From: Ralstonia pickettii
GTDB taxonomy: Bacteria; Pseudomonadota; Gammaproteobacteria; Burkholderiales; Burkholderiaceae
Assembly (NCBI RefSeq): GCF_000607165.1
Contig: NZ_JFZG01000009.1
Location: forward strand, 28,943-92,942
Length of the DNA: 64,000 nucleotides
Reading direction: 5' to 3'
Shown here: positions 52,870 to 60,793 of the stretch, piece after piece
Numbering within the stretch: the first letter of the stretch is position 1
How the letters are laid out: each line of letters opens with the position of its first letter
Program-made: the position numbers and the translations under genes
The notes under the pieces: generated by a model
Database searches by the model: none
What the model saw: the letters and a program-made list of their open reading frames with translations, nothing else
Told to the model about the DNA's origin: nothing

Positions 52870-52959
52870 GTAACCAACTGAGCGCGCGCTATGCGCTGCA
52901 GGCGGGCAGGGGTTTTCGTTTCGCAGACGGGCAGCGTGCGTCTGCGCCAGTTGTTCTAA
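52870..52959 (+). pseudogene. Degenerate second copy of the autotransporter C-terminal tail
   Basis: This segment resembles the last 90 or so bases of the autotransporter. Its translation gives LSARYALQAGRGFRF, matching ISARYSLQVGSGYV, and then, after a frameshift, QTGSVRLRQLF and a stop, matching GSLQLRQLF. It has no start or ribosome site. It is a remnant of a partly lost duplicate or of recombination between related barrel genes. Confidence 0.75.
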
Positions 52960-53066
52960 GCAGGGAAAAGAGGTACCGAAGAGCGCGTTTTCTTGCGGGA
53001 AGGCGCGCCTTTCCTTCTAGTACGATCACGCTCTTACTCTCATCGAGTGAGCCCTTGGAGTCCCGC

Positions 53067-55154
53067 ATGTCGAGCGCGCCCAATACAGATCCAATCAGCA
53101 TTCCCGAAGCGCTCAACCGTGCACATGCGCACTGGAACGCAGGCCAGGCGGCGGAAGCGGAAATCTATTGCCAGCATGTGCTGGCCGCATGGCCGGGCCA
53201 GGCCGATGCCCTGCATCTGCTCGGGCTCATGGCGCATGCCTACGGCAACCTGGATCTGGCCATTGCCCACCTGCGCCAGGCTTGCATGGCACCACGTGCG
53301 CCCGCCATCTACGCAAGCAACCTCGCAGAGATGTATCGCCAGAAGGGCATGCTGGCTGAAGGACAGGAAGCCGCCGAACGCGCGGTGGCACTGGACCCAT
53401 CGGTCGTTCCGGGCTGGAGCAATCTCGGCATCCTGTTGCAGGAAGCAGGCAAGCTGGAGCAGAGCCTCGCATGTCTGGAACGGGTTGTGAAGCTCACGCC
53501 TGATGCACCCGAGGCGCACAACAATCTGGCCAATACGTATCGACGGCTGGACAGGCTCGGCCAAGCCGAGCAGCACTACCGCCGGGCGTTGGCGCTGAAC
53601 CCGCACTATGCCGAGGCACACAGCAATCTCGCTTTCCTGCTGACCGCGCAAGGACAGTACGACCAGGCTGCCGCAGAAGCGCGCCTGGCCATCGAGCTCA
53701 ACCCGCGTCTGATCGATGCCTACTTGAACCTGGCCGATGTGGAGGTGACGCGCCATCGGCATGCCGCAGCGCTCCAGGTGCTGGACGCGTTGCAGGCCTT
53801 CGCGCCACAGCATCCCGCCGGTTTGACCGCCCGTGCGAAAGCGTTGATGCAACTTGAGCGCCTGGACGCCGCCCTCGCTTGCGCGCAGCAAGCCATGACA
53901 TTGGCGCCGCGCAGTGCCGAAGCCCATCACGCACTGGCGCAGGTGCTTCAGGCGCAGGGCAAAACCGACGAGGCGCTCGCGCATTTCGAGCAGGCCGCAA
54001 CGTTGCCAGGCACGGTGGCCGAAGAGGCGTTGGTGGGAAGCGCCACGCTTTGGATGGAATCCGGTCAGAAGGAGGCCGCTCGGGCAGCCTTCGATCGGGC
54101 GCTGTCGATGTATCCCGGTTCCATACGGGTGCTCACGGCTCGCGCCGAGGCTAAGACATTCCGTGCTGACGATCCGGATGTCGAGGCCATTGAAGGCTGG
54201 CTTGCCAACGAAACATCGAAGCCGATGAACGAACGCATCTCGGCGCATTTTGCGTTGGGCAAGGCCTATCTCGACCTGCACGACGCGCCGCGCGCCTTCG
54301 CGCATCTGCATACCGCGAACCAGCGAAAGCGTGCGACGTTTAGCTACGACGCCAGGGCGACCCGGCAATGGATGCAGCGCATCTCTGAAGTCTTCACCGC
54401 CGAACGGATGGAGCGCCTGGCTCCCGCTGGCACGCAGTCTGACCTGCCGGTATTCATCATCGGCATGCCGCGCTCTGGTACCACGCTGGTCGAGCAGATC
54501 CTGTCGTCGCACTCGCAGGTCATGGGTGCGGGCGAGCTTTCAGCGCTGCGGCAGGTGGTGGAGGGCGCCGGTCTGTTTCCCGACATCGCGCAGGTGCTGA
54601 CCCCGGAGGACACGCAGCGGCTGGGCCGAACCTACCTGAACCGTATCGAACCGTTGGCACAAGGTCGGCGACGCCTGATCGACAAGATGCCGGGCAATTT
54701 CATCTATGCAGGGCTGATTCCGCTGATCCTGCCGGGCGCGCGCATCATCCATTGCCGGCGCGATCCGGTGGACACGTGCCTATCGTGCTACACGAAGCAA
54801 TTCGGCGGTGAACAGCCGTTCGCCTACGATCTGGCGGAGCTTGGTGCGTTCTACACCGACTATCAGAAGCTGATGGCCCATTGGGCCCAGGTCCTGCCAA
54901 CCGATCGATTCATCGAAGTGGACTATGAGCACGTGGTGGATGACCTGGAAGGCGAGGCAAAGCGCCTGGTCAGCTTCCTCAGGCTGCCTTGGGAAGACGC
55001 TTGCTTGCAGTTCCACGCAAATGACCGCGTAGTGCGCACCGCCAGCGTCAACCAGGTGCGCCAACCGATCTACACCACATCCAAGGGACGCTGGCAGAAG
55101 TACGCCGATCATCTTGGCCCGTTGCTCGCCGCACTCGGGATGAGCGCGCCGTGA
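53067..55154 (+). CDS. TPR-repeat protein with C-terminal sulfotransferase domain
   Basis: A 695-residue protein. Residues about 1-430 are tetratricopeptide repeats (for example AHNNLANTYRRLDRLGQAEQ, AHSNLAFLLTAQGQYDQAAA). The C-terminal domain has the PAPS-binding loop FIIGMPRSGTTLVEQILSSH (about residue 464) and the 3'-phosphate motif RIIHCRRDPVDTCLSCY (about 560), as in Sulfotransferase_3/tyrosylprotein-sulfotransferase-like enzymes. It has no signal peptide, so it should act in the cytoplasm. It starts a four-gene set with overlapping ends that includes an APS kinase. Protein or glycan acceptors are both possible. Confidence 0.9.
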   Translation: MSSAPNTDPISIPEALNRAHAHWNAGQAAEAEIYCQHVLAAWPGQADALHLLGLMAHAYGNLDLAIAHLRQACMAPRAPAIYASNLAEMYRQKGMLAEGQEAAERAVALDPSVVPGWSNLGILLQEAGKLEQSLACLERVVKLTPDAPEAHNNLANTYRRLDRLGQAEQHYRRALALNPHYAEAHSNLAFLLTAQGQYDQAAAEARLAIELNPRLIDAYLNLADVEVTRHRHAAALQVLDALQAFAPQHPAGLTARAKALMQLERLDAALACAQQAMTLAPRSAEAHHALAQVLQAQGKTDEALAHFEQAATLPGTVAEEALVGSATLWMESGQKEAARAAFDRALSMYPGSIRVLTARAEAKTFRADDPDVEAIEGWLANETSKPMNERISAHFALGKAYLDLHDAPRAFAHLHTANQRKRATFSYDARATRQWMQRISEVFTAERMERLAPAGTQSDLPVFIIGMPRSGTTLVEQILSSHSQVMGAGELSALRQVVEGAGLFPDIAQVLTPEDTQRLGRTYLNRIEPLAQGRRRLIDKMPGNFIYAGLIPLILPGARIIHCRRDPVDTCLSCYTKQFGGEQPFAYDLAELGAFYTDYQKLMAHWAQVLPTDRFIEVDYEHVVDDLEGEAKRLVSFLRLPWEDACLQFHANDRVVRTASVNQVRQPIYTTSKGRWQKYADHLGPLLAALGMSAP

Positions 55155-56314
55155 ATGACGTCGATGTCGCCACGGTGGAACGCCAAGGCCGCGCCCTGCT
55201 GGCCGACGGACGCCTGAACGAGGCCGAGGCGCTGGTGCGGCCATGGCTGGCATCCGGCACCGGGCCGTTGATCTTGTGGCAGGTGCTGGCCGACACGATT
55301 CGCCCGCAAGGCAAGATTGCCGAGACGCAGGCCATTCAAGAGATGCTGGTGGCCAACATGCCAGGCAATCTCACCGCGCGCTTCAATCTGGCCGAAACGC
55401 TGCTGCTGCAAGGCGACTTTGAGCGCGGCTGGCGCGAGTACCACCATCGCTACGGCATGCCGCACACCGCGGCCATCGAGCGCAAAGTCCAACGTCCGCG
55501 CTGGGACGGTCGCCCCATTCCCGGCAAGACGCTGCTCATCCATGACGAGCAGGGCTACGGCGATACGTTCCAGTTCCTGCGCATGGTGCGCTGGGCAAAG
55601 GAGCGCAGCGGCGCGCGCGTCATCCTGGAGGTGAACGCGGAAAGCGCATCGCTGGCCAGCCGTTACGAAGGCTTTGATGCACTGACGGCGCGCGGCCAAT
55701 TGCCGCCCGCATTCGACGTGCATTGCGAGCTGATGAGCCTGCCGATGGTGATGGGCCTGAAGCTGTCTGATTTGCCCGGTGCCACCCCGTATCTGTCGGC
55801 GGACCCGCAACGCGTTGCCAAGTGGCAGGCGCGCCTGGCCGGGTTGCCGCGCCCGCTGGTGGCGCTGGTCTGGGCCGGGCGCCCCACGCACGTCAACGAT
55901 GCGAATCGCTCGATGAAGCTGGCGGACCTCGCACCGTTGGGCAGGCCCGATGTCACGTTCCTTGCCATCCAGAAAGGTCCGGCCGCACAACAGGCCGCGT
56001 CGCCACCGCCCGGTATGTCGATGGTGTCGCTCAGCGACGAGATCCAGGACTTTGAAGACACTGCCGCCATTCTCGCCGTGGCCGATCTGCTGATCTCGGT
56101 GGATTCGTCGCCGGTGCATCTGGCAGGCGCCCTCGGTCGCCCCGCATGGGTGATGCTGCCGCTCGTGCCGGACTGGCGCTGGCTGCTCGAACGCAACGAC
56201 ACGCCGTGGTACCCGAGCGTGCGCCTGTTCCGCCAGCCGTCTCGCGGCGATTGGGGCAGCGTCATGGGCGCCATGGCGCAGGCGCTGGCACAACTCGCGG
56301 GCGTACACGCATGA
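55151..56314 (+). CDS. TPR-containing GT9-like glycosyltransferase
   Basis: A 387-residue protein. The N-terminal 90 residues are TPR-like (RLNEAEALVRPWLAS, ARFNLAETLLLQGDFERGWR). A GT-B domain follows with LIHDEQGYGDTFQFLRMVRW and the heptosyltransferase-like donor site LISVDSSPVHLAGALGRPAW. Its start overlaps the sulfotransferase stop by four bases (ATGA). The combination suggests it acts on the same protein or glycan as the sulfotransferase. Donor sugar unknown. Confidence 0.82.
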   Translation: MNDVDVATVERQGRALLADGRLNEAEALVRPWLASGTGPLILWQVLADTIRPQGKIAETQAIQEMLVANMPGNLTARFNLAETLLLQGDFERGWREYHHRYGMPHTAAIERKVQRPRWDGRPIPGKTLLIHDEQGYGDTFQFLRMVRWAKERSGARVILEVNAESASLASRYEGFDALTARGQLPPAFDVHCELMSLPMVMGLKLSDLPGATPYLSADPQRVAKWQARLAGLPRPLVALVWAGRPTHVNDANRSMKLADLAPLGRPDVTFLAIQKGPAAQQAASPPPGMSMVSLSDEIQDFEDTAAILAVADLLISVDSSPVHLAGALGRPAWVMLPLVPDWRWLLERNDTPWYPSVRLFRQPSRGDWGSVMGAMAQALAQLAGVHA

Positions 56315-57177
56315 CTGCTCTGTCGCCTCTCACATCAAAGGTTTTGACGGCGATGTTCGCTGTGCTTCTGGTTGTGCTTTGCAGCCTGCTGTCCGACTGC
56401 ACGACGCTGGACCGCGATGCCCACGCCGATGCGCTGGCGGCTCCGTTCCAACTGCATCGTGAGCAAGTGAAGACGGAGCACTTCGTATTGACTGCTTTCG
56501 TGCGCATGACGCGCGCAGACCAGCCGCTCACTGTCTACATCGAGGGCGATGGCCTAGCCTGGATTTCCCGCACGGAGCCATCGGCCGATCCGACCCCGCG
56601 CATGGCCACTGCTCTTGCGCTGGCAGCAGCGGACCCGACACCGAACGTCGTGTATCTCGCCCGCCCCTGCCAGTTCACCCCGATGGCGTTGAACCCGCTG
56701 TGTGCTGTGCCGTACTGGACCAGCAAGCGGTTCGCACCGGAAATCGTGGCATCCATGGACGAGGCCGTGAGCCAGTTCGCAGCGAAGGTGCCTGGCCAGC
56801 CCGTTCACCTCGTCGGCTATTCGGGTGGCGGCGCGGTGGCTGTGCTGGTTGCTGCACGGCGCGCGGACATCGCATCCATCCGCACTGTGGCAGGCAACCT
56901 CGATACAGAGTTCGTCAACCGCCTGCACGACGTCTCGGCGATGCCGGAATCGCTGAACCCGATCGATGCGGCGTCGCGTGTGGCAATGGTCCCACAGGTG
57001 CATTTCAGCGGCGCGGACGACACCGTGGTGCCACCGGAAGTGGCGCAGCGTTTTGTGCGGGCGACCGGCGGCCGATGTGCACAGGCCAACATCGTGCCGG
57101 GCCTGGACCACAGCGGCGACTGGGCCGGGCAATGGCCGGCGATGCTGCCGTTGGCACCCGTCTGCAAAGCACGCTAA
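56311..57177 (+). CDS. Envelope alpha/beta hydrolase, possible lipoprotein
   Basis: A 288-residue hydrolase. The N-terminus has a hydrophobic stretch AMFAVLLVVLCSLLSDCTTL; Cys in LLSDC could be lipidated, but Asp just before it is unusual for a lipobox. The catalytic elbow is VHLVGYSGGGAVAVLVA (Ser), with DDTVVPPEVAQRF and a His in GLDHSGDW. Its start overlaps the preceding gene by four bases (ATGA), so it belongs to the same operon. It might remove acyl or sulfate esters or process surface material. Confidence 0.78.
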   Translation: MTALSPLTSKVLTAMFAVLLVVLCSLLSDCTTLDRDAHADALAAPFQLHREQVKTEHFVLTAFVRMTRADQPLTVYIEGDGLAWISRTEPSADPTPRMATALALAAADPTPNVVYLARPCQFTPMALNPLCAVPYWTSKRFAPEIVASMDEAVSQFAAKVPGQPVHLVGYSGGGAVAVLVAARRADIASIRTVAGNLDTEFVNRLHDVSAMPESLNPIDAASRVAMVPQVHFSGADDTVVPPEVAQRFVRATGGRCAQANIVPGLDHSGDWAGQWPAMLPLAPVCKAR

Positions 57178-57187
57178 GGAGCAATGC

Positions 57188-57745
57188 ATGCAACCGGTTC
57201 CATCCACGCTCTGGCTGACGGGGCTCAGCGCCGCCGGCAAGACCACGGTGGCCCTGGCCGTGGCCGAGTCGCTCACAGCACGAGGCGTGCCGTGCCGCGT
57301 GCTCGACGGTGATGCCGTGCGTAAGCAGCTCTGCTCGGATCTTGGATTCTCCCGGGCCGATCGCAGCGAAAACGTGCGCCGTGTGGCGCAATGGTGTGCG
57401 CAGATCAACAACACCGGCACGTGGGCAATTGCCGCCCTGATCTCGCCCTACCGCGATGACCGCGAGCGTGCCCGACAGATTGTCGGCGCATCGCGTTTTC
57501 ATGAGGTGCATGTCGCGACACCGCTGTCCGTGTGCGAAGCGCGTGACCCGAAAGGGCTATACAGGAGTGCGCGCGCTGGAGCGATCTCCAACTTTACCGG
57601 CATCAGCGATATCTATGAGCCGCCCCAGGCTCCGGCGTTGTCGATTGATACCGGTCGGCAGTCGATGCAGGCATGTGTCGCAGCCACACTGGCGTTGCTT
57701 GGGATGACCATCGCGAGCGCCAGGCCCGCGGCGCGCCTCGCGTAG
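57188..57745 (+). CDS. cysC: Adenylylsulfate (APS) kinase
   Basis: A 185-residue kinase that makes PAPS from APS and ATP. The P-loop is WLTGLSAAGKTTVALAVAES (usually GLSGSGKST; the Ala and Thr variants are unusual). DGDAVRKQLCSDLGFSRADR and SENVRRVAQ are typical, as are the FHEVHVATPLSVCEARDPKG and NFTGISDIYEPP substrate motifs. Unlike standard sulfate-assimilation clusters it is not next to cysD/cysN. It follows the sulfotransferase-glycosyltransferase-hydrolase genes by 10 bp, so it probably supplies PAPS locally. Confidence 0.92.
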   Translation: MQPVPSTLWLTGLSAAGKTTVALAVAESLTARGVPCRVLDGDAVRKQLCSDLGFSRADRSENVRRVAQWCAQINNTGTWAIAALISPYRDDRERARQIVGASRFHEVHVATPLSVCEARDPKGLYRSARAGAISNFTGISDIYEPPQAPALSIDTGRQSMQACVAATLALLGMTIASARPAARLA

Positions 57746-57807
57746 GGGCGCAACCTTGTTTGGCGGACGAGTTGCCCATGCCGTGAGGAACTGATTCCGG
57801 TGTAGGG

Positions 57808-58860
57808 TCAAACTTGGTCCGTCTCGTCGTCGATAGACAAGCCCTGGCGGCGCATCGTACTGGGCGCCACGCCATACCAGCGCTTGAAGGCCTGCGAGAA
57901 GGTGGACAAGTCGGCGAAGCCAAGCCGCTCCGCGATCTCACCGAGCGCCAGTTCACCCTCCCTGAGCAGCGCCTCGGCCATCGCACCGCGTGATTCGGCC
58001 AGCAACGCTCTGAAGGTTGTGCCTTCATCGTGCAGCCGACGCTTGAGCGTGCGTTCGCTGGTGTTCATCAGGCGGGCCATGCTGCTTAGCGTGGAGAGCG
58101 TGGTGCCGGGCGCGGCGCCCAAGTAATGGCGGATCATCGCCGCCGTGCCCACACGTAAGCGCCGCTCTTCAATGAGACGACTGCACATCTGCTCGCACAT
58201 CGAAGCCGTGATGGGGTTGGCGTGTGGCAGCGGCCGGCTCAGAAATGATCGGTCGAACGCAAGACTGTTGACGTGCGCTGAATATTCCGGCTCCGCGGCG
58301 AAGAGCGTCCTGCGCACCGGAGAAGGCCCACGCGCGAGCGGGGGCCTGGCCCTGAGCGTAAAGCGAGACAGTGCGAAGTCATCTCCCCCGATTTCCTGCA
58401 GCAAGACCGCGGCGGCGGCCATGTCGCGCTCCACAACAAAACGCTTCACCTCATCGGCAAGTTCCGGCTCGCCAAAACTCAGCACGGCGAGACGGCCTTC
58501 TTCGTGATACGTGATCACGGTAAATGCGTAGGTGAGCGGCAGGAAACGCAACGCCAACGCCATGGCATCGCCTGCCGTGGCGCTGCTGATCAGGCCGTAG
58601 CCCCACACCCCATACGCCGAAAAGTGGTAGCGCAGCCCCAGCTCCAGTCCGAGCCCTGGCGGATGCTTCAACAGGCGCAGCAGGTTGCCGACCACGCGCA
58701 GCTCCTGCGCAGCGGTCAGCTCCACATTCGGGTCGGACAGTTGGGCCAGCGACAGTTGCGTGCCGGCCAGCAGCTTTGCCGGCGAAAGCCCGCGCTCCTG
58801 CCCGAAATCGACCAGTAAGCGTGCGCTGGCTGGGCTCCGAGTGAACTCCCAGAAACGCAT
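57808..58860 (-). CDS. AraC-family regulator with Arabinose_bd-type N-domain
   Basis: A 350-residue regulator. The N-terminal effector domain includes NPNVELTAAQELRVVGNLLR-like sequence (SDPNVELTAAQELRVVGNLL) and YHFSAYGVWGYGLISSATAG. The C-terminal helix-turn-helix pair has MARLMNTSERTLKRRLHDEG and GEIAERLGFADLSTFSQAFK. The start MRFWEFTRSPAS at 58860 is chosen. It is divergent from the GMC oxidoreductase across 250 bp and probably activates that operon, as in oruR/alkane-utilisation type systems. Confidence 0.9.
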   Translation of the reverse strand: MRFWEFTRSPASARLLVDFGQERGLSPAKLLAGTQLSLAQLSDPNVELTAAQELRVVGNLLRLLKHPPGLGLELGLRYHFSAYGVWGYGLISSATAGDAMALALRFLPLTYAFTVITYHEEGRLAVLSFGEPELADEVKRFVVERDMAAAAVLLQEIGGDDFALSRFTLRARPPLARGPSPVRRTLFAAEPEYSAHVNSLAFDRSFLSRPLPHANPITASMCEQMCSRLIEERRLRVGTAAMIRHYLGAAPGTTLSTLSSMARLMNTSERTLKRRLHDEGTTFRALLAESRGAMAEALLREGELALGEIAERLGFADLSTFSQAFKRWYGVAPSTMRRQGLSIDDETDQV

Positions 58861-59110
58861 ACGGAGAAACCCTTGGGACGTGTCATTTGGCCCAAATACT
58901 AAAACAGTTGTCCCCGCGCGCCATTGGTGTTTTCCCATGCCGGAAGCAACATCAAGCGCATCCGATATGCCGCCCCGGTGGCGTTGCAACACCCGCTCCC
59001 AGGAAGACCCGGATCTTTCCGAGCCCGCGGGCGCCAGCCTTGCACGTCGGATCGCCAAGCGGCTGGCGGCTCACAGCGCTTGGCTCAAAAGACATTGTGG
59101 AGACAACAAC

Positions 59111-60793
59111 ATGGGCAACATCTTCGACTACGTCATTGTGGGCGGCGGGTCCGCCGGCAGCGTCGTGGCAGGGCGACTTACTGAAGACCCGCAGGTGACG
59201 GTCTGCGTTTTGGAGGCGGGCGGTGGCGGCAGCGAACTCGTCATCAACGTCCCGACCGGCGCCGTTGCGATGCTGCCGACCAAGCTCAACAACTGGGCAT
59301 TCGAGACCGTGCCCCAGCCCGGACTGGGCGGGCGCAGGGGATATCAACCGCGAGGTAAGGCATTGGGTGGCTCATCGGCGATCAACGCGATGGTCTACAT
59401 ACGCGGGCATCGCAATGACTACGACGACTGGGCCGCGCGCGGCAATGTCGGCTGGTCTTATGAAGACGTGCTGCCGTATTTCCGGCTCAGCGAGCACAAC
59501 GAGCGGCTCGACAACGCATGGCATGGCCGGGACGGCCCGCTCTGGGTCAGCGACCTGCGCTCCGACAACCCCTTCCAGGCACGCTACCTGGAAGCCGCAC
59601 GCCAAGCAGGGCTTCCGCTGACGGATGACTTCAACGGTGCAGAACAGGAAGGCGTCGGCATTTACCAGGTGACGCAAAAGCACGGTGAGCGGTGGAGCGC
59701 AGCACGCGCCTACCTGTTGCCGCACATCGGGCGGCGAGACAACCTGAGCGTCAAGACGTACGCCCAAGTCCAGCGCATCCTGTTCGAGGGCAAGCGGGCC
59801 GTGGGCGTTGAAATCCTGCAAGGCGGCCAGCTTCACACCGTGCGGGCACGCCGCGAAGTGGTGATGGCCGCCGGCGCTTTCCAGACCCCCCAGTTGCTGA
59901 TGCTCTCCGGCATCGGCCCTTCTGATGAACTGGATCGTCTCGGCATTCAGACGCGCGCGCATCTGCCGGGGGTGGGCAAGAACTTGCAAGACCATCCGGA
60001 CTTCATCTTCGGTTACCGGGCGCGCAGCCTCGACACGATGGGCGTGTCGCTCGGTGGCGGCCTGCGCATGCTGAAAGAGATCCGACGATTCCGCCAGGAA
60101 CGGCGAGGCGCGCTCACGTCAAACTTTGCCGAAGGCGGTGGCTTTCTCAAGACCCGTGCCGGGCTCGCGATGCCCGACGTCCAGCTCCATTTTGTCGTCG
60201 CGCTGGTGGACGACCATGCGCGGTCGTTTCATCTGGGTCATGGGCTGTCTTGCCATGTCTGCCTGCTGCGTCCGCGCAGCCGCGGCTCCGTCACCCTGCA
60301 GAGCAACAACCCCCAGGACGCGCCGCTGATCGACCCCGCGTTCTTTCAGGATCCGCAGGATATCCAAGACATGGTGGCGGGCTTCAAGCTCACGCGCAGG
60401 CTGATGCAGGCACCCGCGCTGGCTGAATGGATCACGAAGGATGTATTCACCGCCAACGTGAACACCGACGACGAGATTCGCGAGGTCCTGCGGCAGCGCA
60501 CTGACACCGTCTACCACCCGGTCGGCACATGCCGGATGGGCAACGACCCGCACGCCGTCGTGGACCCTCAACTACGCGTGCGCGGTGTGGAGGGCCTACG
60601 CATCGTTGATGCCTCCGTCATGCCCACGCTCATCGGCGGCAACACCAACGCGCCGACGATCATGATTGCCGAGAAGGCGGTCGACATGATGCGGGGCCGC
60701 AGCCGGGTGCAGCCGACGCCCCGCGAAGCGGTCTCCATGCCCGCGCAGTTCCAATTCGATGCCTCGAAGGAAGCCAGCCATGCGTTCAGCTAA
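59111..60793 (+). CDS. GMC-family FAD-dependent alcohol oxidoreductase
   Basis: A 560-residue glucose-methanol-choline oxidoreductase. FAD motif: DYVIVGGGSAGSVVAGRLTE. GMC signature 1: GKALGGSSAINAMVYIRGHR. Signature 2: AGAFQTPQLLMLSGIGPSDE. The catalytic His is in TDTVYHPVGTCRMGND and the Asn in IGGNTNAPTIMIAEKAV. It presumably oxidises an alcohol to a ketone or aldehyde. ATG 59111 is selected. Its end overlaps the next gene by 14 bases. Confidence 0.92.
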   Translation: MGNIFDYVIVGGGSAGSVVAGRLTEDPQVTVCVLEAGGGGSELVINVPTGAVAMLPTKLNNWAFETVPQPGLGGRRGYQPRGKALGGSSAINAMVYIRGHRNDYDDWAARGNVGWSYEDVLPYFRLSEHNERLDNAWHGRDGPLWVSDLRSDNPFQARYLEAARQAGLPLTDDFNGAEQEGVGIYQVTQKHGERWSAARAYLLPHIGRRDNLSVKTYAQVQRILFEGKRAVGVEILQGGQLHTVRARREVVMAAGAFQTPQLLMLSGIGPSDELDRLGIQTRAHLPGVGKNLQDHPDFIFGYRARSLDTMGVSLGGGLRMLKEIRRFRQERRGALTSNFAEGGGFLKTRAGLAMPDVQLHFVVALVDDHARSFHLGHGLSCHVCLLRPRSRGSVTLQSNNPQDAPLIDPAFFQDPQDIQDMVAGFKLTRRLMQAPALAEWITKDVFTANVNTDDEIREVLRQRTDTVYHPVGTCRMGNDPHAVVDPQLRVRGVEGLRIVDASVMPTLIGGNTNAPTIMIAEKAVDMMRGRSRVQPTPREAVSMPAQFQFDASKEASHAFS

